This document shows positions 1 to 8,166 of a stretch of 64,000 nt of DNA, in pieces. Below the pieces are notes generated by a model. It was given only the letters and a program-made list of their open reading frames with translations. It searched no databases and was not told where the DNA came from. This stretch comes from CAWBRT01 sp963791145 (GTDB lineage: Bacteria; Acidobacteriota; Terriglobia; Terriglobales; Acidobacteriaceae), in the NCBI GenBank assembly GCA_963791145.1, contig CAWBRT010000011.1:858341-922340 (forward strand), given 5' to 3'. The translations under genes and the position numbers were made by a program. Within the stretch, counting starts at the first letter, position 1, and the number at the start of each line of letters is the position of its first letter.

Positions 1-587
1 GCCATCTCGACGCCAAAAAAGGCTGGACCAAACAACTGCACCTGGGCGCGCTGCGCAATGCCAATAGCCGCGGCATGCGACAGCTTGGGCCGGATACGGG
101 CTTTGATTCCACCGGCGACTGGCCGCAGGCCGAGGCTCTAAGCCGGTATCTCGATCGGCTCGACCGCGAGAGCGCGCTGCCCAAGATCATCATTTACAAC
201 CTGAACCCGGCTGACAATTACGTGCTCGCTACGATGGCCGGCAATTTCCAGGATGGATCGGTTGTGGGAAAGATCCAGTTCGGCAGCGGATGGTGGTTTC
301 TCGATCAGAAAGAAGCCATGCAGTGGCAGCTCAATGCGCTTTCCAATGTCGGCCTGCTGTCACGTTTCGTTGGCATGCTGACCGACTCGCGCTCTTTCAT
401 GGCTTACCCGCGACACGAATACTTTCGGCGCGTCTTGTGCGATCTGCTGGGGACCGATGTCGAAAACGGCGAACTGCCCAACGACGAGGCTTTGATCGGC
501 GGCATGGTGCAAAACATCTGCTACGGCAATGTAAAACAGTACTTGGCCCTGGAGCCGGTCGCGGCGGCGAGTTCTACCTCCGACTAG
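1..587 (+). CDS. uxaC: Glucuronate isomerase, C-terminal part (left edge partial)
   Basis: Uronate isomerase interconverts D-glucuronate and D-fructuronate (or galacturonate and tagaturonate) in the cytoplasm, the first step of hexuronate catabolism. The reading frame is open from base 3 of the window, so the N-terminal part (over half of a usual ~470-residue protein) lies outside. What remains shows the family's late signatures: HLDAKKGWTKQ at the start, then DGSVVGKIQFGSGWWF-DQKEAM around residue 85-105 of the visible part, then TDSRSFMAYPRHEYFRR. The frame runs cleanly to a TAG-terminated end with no shift. It is convergent with the TRAP genes that follow, and its likely pathway partner is the mannonate-oxidoreductase-like SDR at 5234-6103. 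Family assignment is secure; glucuronate versus galacturonate preference cannot be read from the sequence. Confidence 0.93.
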   Translation, partial: HLDAKKGWTKQLHLGALRNANSRGMRQLGPDTGFDSTGDWPQAEALSRYLDRLDRESALPKIIIYNLNPADNYVLATMAGNFQDGSVVGKIQFGSGWWFLDQKEAMQWQLNALSNVGLLSRFVGMLTDSRSFMAYPRHEYFRRVLCDLLGTDVENGELPNDEALIGGMVQNICYGNVKQYLALEPVAAASSTSD

Positions 588-626
588 AGCAAAACCAGGG
601 ATGGTGTATAGCGAAGCGAAACGTTC

Positions 627-658
627 CCGTCGCCGCGACCACCAGGCAGCGGCGACGG
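627..658. terminator. GC-rich hairpin downstream of uxaC
   Basis: A perfect 10-bp stem (CCGTCGCCGC / GCGGCGACGG) with a 12-base loop sits 40 bp after the uxaC stop. No run of T follows, so it is at best a weak or Rho-assisted 3' end signal. Confidence 0.4.
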
Positions 659-704
659 TAAGCAGAACTTGAAGCGTCTATGACATCCGTGATTTTGCCA
701 TAAA

Positions 705-730
705 GAGCCCCGGCACACCGGCCGGGGCTC
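705..730. terminator. Hairpin between convergent uxaC and dctP
   Basis: A perfect 10-bp stem (GAGCCCCGGC / GCCGGGGCTC) with a 6-base loop lies between two convergent genes. It is followed by GTCTTT on the plus strand and TTTATG on the minus strand, so the U tracts are short. A shared bidirectional terminator is the simplest reading. Confidence 0.55.
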
Positions 731-813
731 GTCTTTGGCTAAGAGAAATGAGCCGAGCACTACGCATCCGGACGCCCCAATACTTTGGCGCGCCGCGGAA
801 GTTGGCCGCTGGC

Positions 814-1815
814 TCATTTGACCGCGCTAATCTGCTTGATAAGATCATTGTATTCGGGGTACTTTGCGTAAACGCTCTGTACCGCCCGCTGAAACTGGGC
901 TTTTTCAGGCTTGACGATGACTACGCCCTTTGCCTTCAGGTCGTCCATGCACTTTTTGGTCAGGTCGGCCCAGAGTTTTCTTTCGTAAGCCACCGAATCC
1001 TGCGCGGCCTGAGCCACGATCTTCTGGTTCTCCGGCGACAATGTATCCCACACCTTCTTGCTTATGACTACCACTTCAGGCACCATGGAGTGCTCGTCAA
1101 GCGAGTAGAACTTGGCTACCTCATAGTGCTTCGTGGTCCACAGGCTGGGAGGGTTGTTCTCGGCGCCATCGATAATCCCGGATTGCAGGCCACTGTACAC
1201 CTCGCCGAAACTCATTGGCGTGGCGGAGGCCCCCAGAGCGTTAATCGTATCGATAAAGATTTTGCTCTGCTGAACCCTGATCTTCATGCCCTTCATGTCG
1301 GCAACGGTCTTCACCGCCTTGCCTTTGGTATAAAAGCTGCGGGCGCCGGAATCGTAGTACGCCAACCCTACGAGATTATTTTTTTCCATGCCTTTCAGCA
1401 TGTCTTTGCCAATCTGGCCGTCCAGCACCTTCCACAGATGGTCGCTGTCACGGAACAGGAAAGGCATCGAGAAAATGCCCATGTTGGAAGAAAAGCTCAC
1501 GAGGGGTGCTGCATTTATCCGGTTGATGGCGATCGTGCCCGCCTGGGTCATCTCGATCGTTTCCTTCTCCTGGCCCAGTTGCGCCCCGCCGTAAACCTGC
1601 ATCTTAATGTTTCCCTTTGTGCGCTCCTCGAGCTGCTTCGCCATGTATTTGAGCGCCTGGGTGGTCGGATAATCCTCGGGCTGAACGTCGGCAGCTTTCA
1701 AAACAATTCCCTGCGGCGCGGCGGGAGCATTCGGGCTCGAACTACAGCCGCCGGCGACGAGCACCGCTGCAAGAGCGATCAGACTTATGAGAACGATCCA
1801 TTTGTTAGCTTTCAT
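814..1815 (-). CDS. dctP: TRAP transporter solute-binding protein (DctP family)
   Basis: Extracytoplasmic binding protein of a tripartite ATP-independent periplasmic transporter; members bind C4-dicarboxylates, sugar acids such as uronates, or related carboxylates. The 333-residue product begins with a lipoprotein signal (hydrophobic stretch then LVAGGC, lipobox Cys at about residue 24). Typical DctP features follow: a QVYGGAQLGQEKE segment, GIKIRVQ-like MKGMKIRVQQS at about 180 with the conserved Arg that contacts the ligand carboxylate, and GLQSGIIDGAENNPPS at about 215. Start ATG is preceded by AAAGGAGATGAATC. It is the first gene of a dctP-dctM-dctQ set read leftwards, although here the permease genes lie upstream on the minus strand. 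Position next to uxaC suggests a uronate or sugar-acid ligand, which is inference. Confidence 0.93.
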   Translation of the reverse strand: MKANKWIVLISLIALAAVLVAGGCSSSPNAPAAPQGIVLKAADVQPEDYPTTQALKYMAKQLEERTKGNIKMQVYGGAQLGQEKETIEMTQAGTIAINRINAAPLVSFSSNMGIFSMPFLFRDSDHLWKVLDGQIGKDMLKGMEKNNLVGLAYYDSGARSFYTKGKAVKTVADMKGMKIRVQQSKIFIDTINALGASATPMSFGEVYSGLQSGIIDGAENNPPSLWTTKHYEVAKFYSLDEHSMVPEVVVISKKVWDTLSPENQKIVAQAAQDSVAYERKLWADLTKKCMDDLKAKGVVIVKPEKAQFQRAVQSVYAKYPEYNDLIKQISAVK

Positions 1816-1896
1816 GATTCATCTCCTTTGGAGCAAAACGCCAATCTACGGTTGACTTGTTCCTCCGCTTTTCAAATCGGCAGCCGGCCGTCGGAT

Positions 1897-3186
1897 TCAT
1901 TGCATGAAGAGCCTGGGCAGCGTCATTGTCACCGCAGGAAAATAGGTAACCAGCAACAGAACAACAATAAGGACTGGAATGAACATCAGAATCGCCTTGA
2001 CGGTGCTTTCCAAGGTACACTTGGCGATGGCACAGCCGACAAACAAAGCCGTACCCACCGGCGGGTGAATCAAGCCGATCGCCAGATTCAACAGCAGCAT
2101 GATCCCAAACTGCACCGGGTTCATCCCGATGCTTTGCGCGATGGGAAGGAAGATCGGCGTCAGAATCAGGATGGAGGCCGCCATGTCCATAAAGAAGCCG
2201 ATGACCAGAATAAAGACATTGATGATCAGCAGCACATACATCGGATTACGCGTGACGGAGGAGATGCCGGCGGCGACAGTCTGCGGGATGTGCTCATAGG
2301 CCATGATCCATCCGAAGGCGGAGGAAGTGGCGATCAAAAAGAATACCATCCCGCATGTGATCGCGACTTTTCGAATGATCTCAGGCAGTTGCGAGAACTT
2401 CAATTCGCGATAGTACAGAGTAGTAAGTATCAGCGCATAAAGGCAGGCGATAGCTCCCGACTCCGTGGCCGTAAATATGCCGGTAACGATTCCACCTACT
2501 ATGATGACTGCGGCCATCAGGCTGAGAAATCCGCCCTTGAGGGCTTCCCATCCCTGCTTGAATCCCCGGGCCTGTTCCTTTTCATAGCCCCGCCGCACGG
2601 CCAGGACATAACTCACCGCCATCAATCCCATGCCGATCAACAGGCCGGGCACATATCCGGCGAGGAACATCGACCCAATCGAAACCACGCCTCCGGCGGC
2701 GACCGCGTAAATGATGGCATTGTGGCTGGGAGGCAGAATGATGCCGGTGGTGGACGCGCAGACCGTTACCGATACTGCGAAATCTTTTTCGTAGCCCTTG
2801 CGCTCCATCATGGGAATGAGCACAGGGCCGACGGATGCGACATCCGCCACCGAGGAGCCGGTAGTCCCGCCGAAGAACATGCTGGCTACGATGTTGACCA
2901 TAGCCAGCCCGCCACGCATCCTGCCGACCAGAATATTGGCAAAATCGACGATTCGTCTGGCGATGCCACCCTCGGCCATAATGTGACCGGCGAGCACGAA
3001 GAATGGAATGGTCATCAGCGGAAAAGAATCAAGCGAAGCCACCATTCGTTGTCCGAGCGGCAGCAGCGGGATGCCGCCATACAGGCACGTGATCAGCGAA
3101 GATATTCCCAGGCTGAACGCTATCGGCACCCTGATGATCATCAGGGACAAGAACGAACCCAGCAGGATCCAAGCTCCCAGTCCCAT
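1897..3186 (-). CDS. dctM: TRAP transporter large permease (DctM family)
   Basis: The 429-residue integral membrane subunit forms the ion-coupled transport channel of the TRAP system. It shows roughly a dozen hydrophobic segments and the family hallmarks GGIARRIVDFANILVGRM at about 75-92, FFGGTTGSSVADVASVG at about 105-120, and a second-half repeat near NLAIGLIHPPVGTALFVG at about 365-380. Length is normal for DctM. It lies directly after the small subunit on the minus strand (stop of dctQ and start of dctM are almost adjacent, implying translational coupling) and 81 bp before dctP. No frame disturbance is present. Confidence 0.94.
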   Translation of the reverse strand: MGLGAWILLGSFLSLMIIRVPIAFSLGISSLITCLYGGIPLLPLGQRMVASLDSFPLMTIPFFVLAGHIMAEGGIARRIVDFANILVGRMRGGLAMVNIVASMFFGGTTGSSVADVASVGPVLIPMMERKGYEKDFAVSVTVCASTTGIILPPSHNAIIYAVAAGGVVSIGSMFLAGYVPGLLIGMGLMAVSYVLAVRRGYEKEQARGFKQGWEALKGGFLSLMAAVIIVGGIVTGIFTATESGAIACLYALILTTLYYRELKFSQLPEIIRKVAITCGMVFFLIATSSAFGWIMAYEHIPQTVAAGISSVTRNPMYVLLIINVFILVIGFFMDMAASILILTPIFLPIAQSIGMNPVQFGIMLLLNLAIGLIHPPVGTALFVGCAIAKCTLESTVKAILMFIPVLIVVLLLVTYFPAVTMTLPRLFMQ

Positions 3187-3187
3187 G

Positions 3188-3685
3188 TTATCCGGCCTTC
3201 TTGGTTGCGAGCAGGCGATAAAGCTTTTCCATCATAAAGATGATGATGAGACAAGCACTGACCGGCAACGCGAGATAGACATAACATACGGGAATGCCCA
3301 TGGCAGCCGAGCGCTGTGTCCTGGTAAGGTCTACCAGCAAGATTCCCTGCCATATCAGCACGAACACATAGACGATCATCATCAGGTACGTGAGCACTTG
3401 CAGGGGCCGTTGTACCTTCTTGGGTATTTTATCGGCGAAGAAATGCAGCGACATGTGCGAGCCGCGCCGCACCCCTGCTGCTATGCCGAGCAATCCAAAC
3501 CAGATCATCAGATAGACCGACAGTTCTTCAGACCATGGCGGAGTGTAGTGCAGGACATAGCGCTGGAAGACCTGATAGGTCACCAGGCAGACCATGCCGA
3601 TGGTAAGCACAATCATGATCGACTCGGCCGCCCGCGCCAGATTGCCGATCACTCCGGAAAATTGATCCTCAGTATGCTTAGCCAA
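3188..3685 (-). CDS. dctQ: TRAP transporter small permease (DctQ family)
   Basis: Four-helix small membrane subunit that partners DctM. Helices are visible near IMIVLTIGMVCLVTYQVF, WSEELSVYLMIWFGLLGIAAG, LQVLTYLMMIVYVFVLIW and VYLALPVSACLIIIF; the PPWSEELSVYLMIW segment is the family signature. The open frame extends up to 3808, but that would add a ~41-residue non-hydrophobic leader unlike DctQ proteins. A TTG at 3685 has GGGAG eight bases upstream and gives a normal 165-residue product, so that start is preferred. The start is therefore an inference and the true one could be further upstream. Confidence 0.85.
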   Translation of the reverse strand: MAKHTEDQFSGVIGNLARAAESIMIVLTIGMVCLVTYQVFQRYVLHYTPPWSEELSVYLMIWFGLLGIAAGVRRGSHMSLHFFADKIPKKVQRPLQVLTYLMMIVYVFVLIWQGILLVDLTRTQRSAAMGIPVCYVYLALPVSACLIIIFMMEKLYRLLATKKAG

Positions 3686-3808
3686 TGCCGCCACTCCCGC
3701 TACTAGGGACGGTAAAGAACGACTCAATCCAATGCTCCAAGACGATCCCGGGTGAAGCAGCGCCGGCAGTTCAGCGAGGCTCGGCCGACCCGATTGCTGC
3801 TTTTGCAA

Positions 3809-4175
3809 ACAGCCTTACTCGGTCCACTCTCCCGGAAAACTCGCTTTAGAGTCGCTAAATAGTACAACAATGAAAGAAAAATTCAAGAGCACACTGGAAC
3901 AGACAAAGCTGATACGCGCCAGGGCCTGCCAGTTTCAAAGGCGGCGGCCTGGGAGGTCCGCCGCCTTTCGCGCCGGGTTATTTGGCGGCTACGAATATCC
4001 GGTCGTTCCCGTTCGCCTGAGGCGGGGTAAAGAAAGCGGCGATTGTTCTGGCGCCCTCGGCCAGCGTGCCGGTTCACCGCAGGCCGGAGCGCAAGCGCGA
4101 TTGCGGAGCCCGGGGTTCGATAGCTTACAGCCGTGCGGCAGATCTACGAAAGCACGGGCGGCACGGGCATAACCC
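3809..4175. other. Intergenic stretch with one strong hairpin
   Basis: No protein-like frame was found here. It holds the upstream region of the TRAP genes on its left side, and a perfect 11-bp hairpin (AAAGGCGGCGG / CCGCCGCCTTT, loop 10) at 3937-3968 that may end transcription of the SDR gene arriving from the right. No convincing promoter could be assigned. Confidence 0.5.
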
Positions 4176-4934
4176 TCAGCCTCTGGCGATCAACGGCTTG
4201 GCGGTCGGCATCAGGGTGATGTATTGACAGTTCACGTCCAGCGGCAGACTGGCCATCCAAACCACCGCATCCACCGCGTGCTTGATCTCCATCCGCGGCT
4301 CGGGCCTCACCGACCCATCCGGCTGCAGAACGCCGATCGTCAGCTGAAAAGACAATTCGGTCGCGACATTTCCGAGATCAATCTGGCTGCAGGCGATGTT
4401 GTGCTTGCGGCCGTCGATGGAAATGCTTTTGGTCAACCCGAGCACTCCGCTCTTGCTTGCGCCGTAAGGGGCGCCATTCGGGCGAGGAGCGTGAATCGCG
4501 GTCGAGGCGTTGTTGATGATGCGCCCGCCGCGCGGTTCCTGCGACATCATCATCCTGTACGCCTCCTGCGCGCACAGGAACGCTCCCGTAAGATTGACAT
4601 CGACGATCGACGTCCACTCCTCGTAGGTAACGTCCTCAAAAGCCGTGCGGGCATTCTTACCGGCATTGTTGAACAGAACATCCAGTCTGCCGAAGGCCTC
4701 TTTGGTTTTGGCAAACAGGGCCTTGACCTGGTCGGGCTTGGTAACATCGGCCGGCACAACCAGCATCTGGGGACCCGAAGGATTTCCCATGGCGGCGGTC
4801 TTTTCCAACTCCTCCTTGCGCCGGCCGGTGAGCACAACGGAGAACCCCGCACCCTGCAGGCCGAGACTGACTCCGCGTCCGACCCCGCTACCAGCGCCGG
4901 TAACAAGTGCGACCTTTTTGGCATTCGTGGTCAT
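4176..4934 (-). CDS. SDR family oxidoreductase
   Basis: Short-chain dehydrogenase/reductase of 252 residues with NAD(P)-binding TGAGSGVGRG near the N-terminus, NNAG at about 90, a catalytic serine in NNASTAIH at about 145, and the YxxxK pair in YGASK at about 160. The open frame extends to 5021, but the ATG at 4934 has GGGAGGGATGGAACCAG upstream and puts the glycine motif at the usual place, so it is the chosen start. It is a clear paralogue of the SDR at 26705-27466: both share NIAC-QID-GN-ATE and end in PLI-RG, a C-terminus not typical of the general family. Substrate is unknown; neighbours point to hydroxy or sugar acids. It is divergent from the next SDR across a ~300-bp gap. Confidence 0.88.
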   Translation of the reverse strand: MTTNAKKVALVTGAGSGVGRGVSLGLQGAGFSVVLTGRRKEELEKTAAMGNPSGPQMLVVPADVTKPDQVKALFAKTKEAFGRLDVLFNNAGKNARTAFEDVTYEEWTSIVDVNLTGAFLCAQEAYRMMMSQEPRGGRIINNASTAIHAPRPNGAPYGASKSGVLGLTKSISIDGRKHNIACSQIDLGNVATELSFQLTIGVLQPDGSVRPEPRMEIKHAVDAVVWMASLPLDVNCQYITLMPTAKPLIARG

Positions 4935-5233
4935 CTGGTTCCATCCCTCCCTGCCTAACTGCCTCGTCTCACATCGCGAGACGGCGAGCGGTGCGGCAGT
5001 GTTTCGATTCTCCTGCGCCAACTGGCAGGTTATGAATCGCGCAGTATTCTTTCAGGCCGCCCGCGCTCCCGCAAGCAAAACTTCTGGACACTGTGTAGCA
5101 GCCCGCGTATTTTGTTTTACGGATCGGCGAAGGCCATCAGAGCGACGGTTACGCGTAACGTATGTCGCCAATGCCTGCAACTCCAGCACAGTAAGAGCCG
5201 CTACGGCGTTCGCCGGGGCCCCTAGGAGGAGAA

Positions 5234-6103
5234 ATGCCCGTAGTTCCACAGAACGAAAAGAAGAACACGCTAACGCTTGATGATCTGATGCGGATGTACG
5301 ACTTCACGGGGAAGACCGTGGCGATTACCGGCGGGGTCGGGATTCTTGGCAGCGAATTCGCCTGTGCGTTGGTAGGCTGCGGGGCCAACGTTGCCATTCT
5401 CGACATCAACCTCAACCCGGGCAAGGCGCTGCTGGAGAGAATGGGCAAGCGCGCATCGCAGGCGGAGCTCTTCCAATGCGATGTCCTGAACCCCGCCAGC
5501 CTGGCCAAGGCCGCCGGCGAAGTTGTCGCCCGCTTCGGCAAGATCGACTGCCTGATCAACGCCGCCGGCGGAAACAAGCCGCAGGCCACGACCGGCCCGC
5601 AACAGCGTTTCTTCGACCTGCCGGTTGATGCCGTGCGCTGGGTGTTCGACCTGAACCTGCTGGGGACAGTGCTTCCCTGCCAGGTCTTCGGCAAGATGAT
5701 GGCCGAGCGCGGCGAAGGCATAATTCTGAATGTCTCTTCGATGGCCGCTTTCCGCCCGCTGACGCGAGTCCTTTCCTACTCGGCTGCCAAAGCCGGAATC
5801 AGCAACTTCACCCAGTGGCTTGCCGTGCACATGGCGCAGGAGTATTCGCCGCGCATTCGTGTCAATGCCCTCGCCCCAGGGTTCTTTTTGACCGAGCAGA
5901 ACCGGTTCCTGGTGACGGAACGCGAAACCGGCGAGTATACGGCGCGCGGCAAGGCGATCATCGCCCATACGCCAATGGCAAGGCTGGGAGAGCCGGAAGA
6001 GCTGCTCGGCGCCGTGCTTTGGCTGTTGTCCCCGGCATCGTCCTTTGTAACCGGGTCGGTGGTGGCAATCGATGGAGGCTTCGCCGCCTTCAGCGGAGTG
6101 TAG
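5234..6103 (+). CDS. SDR oxidoreductase, probable D-mannonate oxidoreductase (fructuronate reductase)
   Basis: A 289-residue SDR with ITGGVGILGSEFA as cofactor site (about 32-44), INAAGG at about 112, SSMAAF at about 170 and YSAAK at about 182-186. The first ~20 residues before the Rossmann fold and the 289-residue length match the SDR-type D-mannonate oxidoreductases that reduce D-fructuronate to D-mannonate, distinct from the long-chain UxuB of enterobacteria. Start ATG follows an AGGAGG box closely. Genomic support comes from uxaC at the left edge, which makes fructuronate; the mannonate dehydratase is not in the window. The stop codon coincides with the first base of the 99-bp repeat that follows. 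General SDR assignment is firm, substrate moderately supported. Confidence 0.85.
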   Translation: MPVVPQNEKKNTLTLDDLMRMYDFTGKTVAITGGVGILGSEFACALVGCGANVAILDINLNPGKALLERMGKRASQAELFQCDVLNPASLAKAAGEVVARFGKIDCLINAAGGNKPQATTGPQQRFFDLPVDAVRWVFDLNLLGTVLPCQVFGKMMAERGEGIILNVSSMAAFRPLTRVLSYSAAKAGISNFTQWLAVHMAQEYSPRIRVNALAPGFFLTEQNRFLVTERETGEYTARGKAIIAHTPMARLGEPEELLGAVLWLLSPASSFVTGSVVAIDGGFAAFSGV

Positions 6104-6312
6104 AACTGGTTGCACAAATACTGCCTTGAAAGGGCGGGGCTTCAGTGTGTGCGTGAGAACCCCATTTTTTACCGGTCCGACCCCATCATATTGGGGTCAG
6201 CGCGGCAATAAAGCTCACTATATGGCGTACGAAACTAGTTCTCACGCACACACTTCAGCCCCGCCGTTCGGACTAGCAAAAATGCGGGCTTTAGCCCCTG
6301 AGGGTATTATCG
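6101..6312. repeat. 99-bp two-hairpin repeat, copy A, interrupted by a MITE
   Basis: Bases 6101-6145 joined to 6259-6312 give a 99-bp sequence identical, except for one base, to the reverse complement of 39943-40041. It contains two palindromes, GGCGGGGCT-TC-AGCCCCGCC and GGGCT-TT-AGCCC. Copy A starts at the stop codon of the SDR gene, and copy B likewise ends 3 bp from a gene's stop. The 6146-6252 element sits in the centre of the first palindrome. Confidence 0.9.
6146..6252. mobile_element. 107-bp MITE with perfect 15-bp terminal inverted repeats
   Basis: The element starts TGTGTGCGTGAGAAC and ends with its exact reverse complement. It is flanked by the 6-bp direct repeat CTTCAG (6140-6145 and 6253-6258). 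The uninterrupted repeat at 39943-40041 carries CTTCAG only once at the same point, so it serves as an empty site within the same window. It has no coding capacity; internally it has a GACCCCA / TGGGGTC hairpin at 6179-6198. A non-autonomous element mobilised in trans by an unseen transposase is the natural reading. Confidence 0.88.
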
Positions 6313-7347
6313 ACAGGTGGCTCAGAGTTGGCGCAGTTCCAACTCTGGGGGATCTGCGAGCTGCCTCACTCGTTTGGGCCTGATTCTTGTCGATAGCGCG
6401 CGGGCTGGCCCAGGCATGCGCGTTCGCGCTGTTGCGGACGACCGGGATGCTGCAGCGCATACTTTGGGGTAAGGCTGCCAACGATGGCCAATTGTCATTT
6501 CCTGCTGTCATCCCGAGCGACTCCGCACCGGAAGAGCATTTGCTAGTAGATTTCCTTCTGGCCGAAGTTGCTGCGAATTCTCAAACGAGTTCTTTGTAGC
6601 GGCGGAAGTCGAGGGACCCCTATGGCCTCAACCAGCCGTCGGGTGGCCTACATTTGCCCGCCGGGAGTCAGTTCTCGGCCCGAGCCCGCGTAGCGGGCAT
6701 AAGACGGTAGCCCCACGGCGCAAGCCTGGGGTAATGTAAGATTTTGAAAATGAGCCCCGAAGGGGCGTAAGAATGGGCGGTGGCCCACATTTGCCTGCAG
6801 TTGGTTCCGCCAAGCGGGATGGGATGGAAGACAATTTTCGATTCCCAAGATCCCTACACTTGCAGATCGCAAGACGCCGAGGATAACCTGAGCGCCTGAA
6901 TTTCTTGTCAAGCCCCATAGCACCGCTGTCTTCCTGTAAGTCTCTGAGAATCCAGCAATTATTTTCTTTCCAGCCATGTCACATTCCTCCTGGTCAAAGT
7001 GTCATACTGGAAGTAGGGAGCAACGCACGCCATCACCGCCCTGGCTTCTCGTTGTAGTGACAAAGAGAAGTGTTTGCCGAAGCGGATCGAAAACCCTATC
7101 CCTATTGGATTGAAGAATTTACCCGCAAACTCTTTTGATTGAAGAATTTGCCGCGCTTACCCACACGTAATCACCAGAAAAGAAATAATTTGCGGCTTTT
7201 ATACCGGGGGTAGGGTATACGGCGGTACGGACCGGGAACATCCCTGACAGATTGAGTTGTCGGGTTCCCGTTTGGGCCAGGGTACGAAATGCCCTGTTCA
7301 CAACAATCACCTTTCGTACAATGAAGCAGAGCGCCTGGAGAAAGCTT
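6313..7347. other. Long non-coding, repeat-rich stretch
   Basis: About 1 kb without a convincing gene. It holds a TCATCCCGAGCG ... AGTCGAGGGACCCCTA repeat (about 6510-6622) of a type common between acidobacterial genes, two copies of a GGTGGCCCACATTTGCC repeat (6641 and 6779), and short hairpins such as GAGCCCCGAAGGGGC at about 6752. The last ~100 bases before 7348 presumably carry the promoter of the following gene. Short open frames here lack ribosome sites and look random. Confidence 0.6.
6779..6804. repeat. GGTGGCCCAC repeat (one of three copies)
   Basis: A 26-bp unit beginning GGTGGCCCACATTTGCC is repeated at 7974-7999 with three differences, and its first 20 bp at 6641-6660 with two differences. 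The copy at 7974 continues into a palindrome CCCACGTT ... AACGTGGG. All are in non-coding DNA, consistent with a dispersed palindromic element. Confidence 0.65.
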
Positions 7348-7884
7348 ATGAGTCGCAGGAAGTGGTGGGTCGCTTTCGCGGTCGTGGCAATCTCGGTGTG
7401 CGCCTGGATGGTGACGAAGTGGACGAGCGTTCCGAACTATGCTTGGCAGCAGGTTGAGTCGTCCGATGGCCACTTCCGCGTTAACTTTCCAGGACCTGCG
7501 ACGACCTCACAAGAACAGGGTACGGCTTCGGACGGCACCAAGTACGTAATGAACAAGCTTACGGCTTCTCCCGTTCGTAGAGTCATCTACGCCCTAAGCT
7601 GGTGGGAACATCCCGTCGAAAAGAATAAAACGACAGACGAGCTGTTTGCTTACCTTCGCGAGTGTGACGTCAACGCATTTCACGGAAGCGTTGCATTTGA
7701 GAAAGCGCTCACGGTCGAGGGATACCCTGCCCGAGACGTTCTACTGTACTCAAAGGAGTTCATGGTCCTGAATCGCTTTATTAGAGTCGGTCCGCGCATT
7801 TACTCGCTCTGGGTGGTCAGTCCGCGGTCGCAGCCGCAGATCGAAAATGGAGGCAAATTTCTCAATTCGTTTTCTCTGAACTGA
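7348..7884 (+). CDS. Hypothetical membrane-anchored protein
   Basis: A 178-residue product with a basic start (MSRRKWW), one hydrophobic segment (about residues 5-20, VAFAVVAISVCAWMV) and an exported domain. The domain opens with SDGHFRVNFPGPATT, a pattern seen in small secreted or anchored proteins of unknown function, then alternates predicted strands to an end at SFSLN. The frame is open back to 7252, but ATG 7348 has GGAG eight bases upstream and places the signal-anchor at the N-terminus. It stands alone among repeats, with no operon partner. No function is proposed. Confidence 0.6.
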   Translation: MSRRKWWVAFAVVAISVCAWMVTKWTSVPNYAWQQVESSDGHFRVNFPGPATTSQEQGTASDGTKYVMNKLTASPVRRVIYALSWWEHPVEKNKTTDELFAYLRECDVNAFHGSVAFEKALTVEGYPARDVLLYSKEFMVLNRFIRVGPRIYSLWVVSPRSQPQIENGGKFLNSFSLN

Positions 7885-7904
7885 GGTTCTTGCCGTGAAA
7901 CCGC

Positions 7905-7962
7905 CTTCGCGTAACTTACAGAGTTACCGATCGCCCGATGCGCGTGCGGGGATTCGCATGCC
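7905..7962 (+). repeat. 58-bp direct repeat, copy A
   Basis: This matches 8109-8166 with about two mismatches. Copy B contains the last ~13 codons and the stop of the dehydrogenase gene 8128-9117, so copy A is a detached duplicate of that gene's 3' end. The 146 bp between them (7963-8108) carry a palindromic repeat. Confidence 0.85.
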
Positions 7963-8108
7963 AGGAGCGGGCAGGTGGCCCACGTTCGCCCGCAGTTGGC
8001 TAACGTGGGGCAGTTTCTGCAGGCTTTAAGCGAACTACCCCACCTTAGCTCCGCTTCGCTTCGCGAAGGTGGGGCACCCACTTGCTATCGTGATTGACGC
8101 AAAATAGT
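7963..8108. repeat. Palindromic intergenic element between the duplicated gene ends
   Basis: Contains CCCACGTT ... AACGTGGGG (about 7982-8013) and CCCCACCTTAGC ... GCGAAGGTGGGG (about 8038-8074), the latter ending in GGTGGGGCACCC. These GC-rich dyads resemble dispersed intergenic elements of acidobacterial genomes. There is no coding content. Confidence 0.6.
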
Positions 8109-8166
8109 CTTCGCGTAACTTACGCAGTTACCGATCGCCCGATGCGCGTGCGGGGATTCGCATGCC
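8109..8166 (+). repeat. 58-bp direct repeat, copy B (overlaps a gene end)
   Basis: Second copy of the repeat at 7905-7962. It spans the stop codon (8128-8130) and C-terminal codons of the minus-strand dehydrogenase. Confidence 0.85.

Noticed and set aside
748..3237. Uninterrupted 829-codon frame on the plus strand
   Set aside because: It lies opposite the clearly recognisable TRAP genes dctP, dctM and dctQ, has no ribosome site, and its translation is His/Arg/Gln-rich in the way expected of an antisense frame of GC-rich coding DNA.
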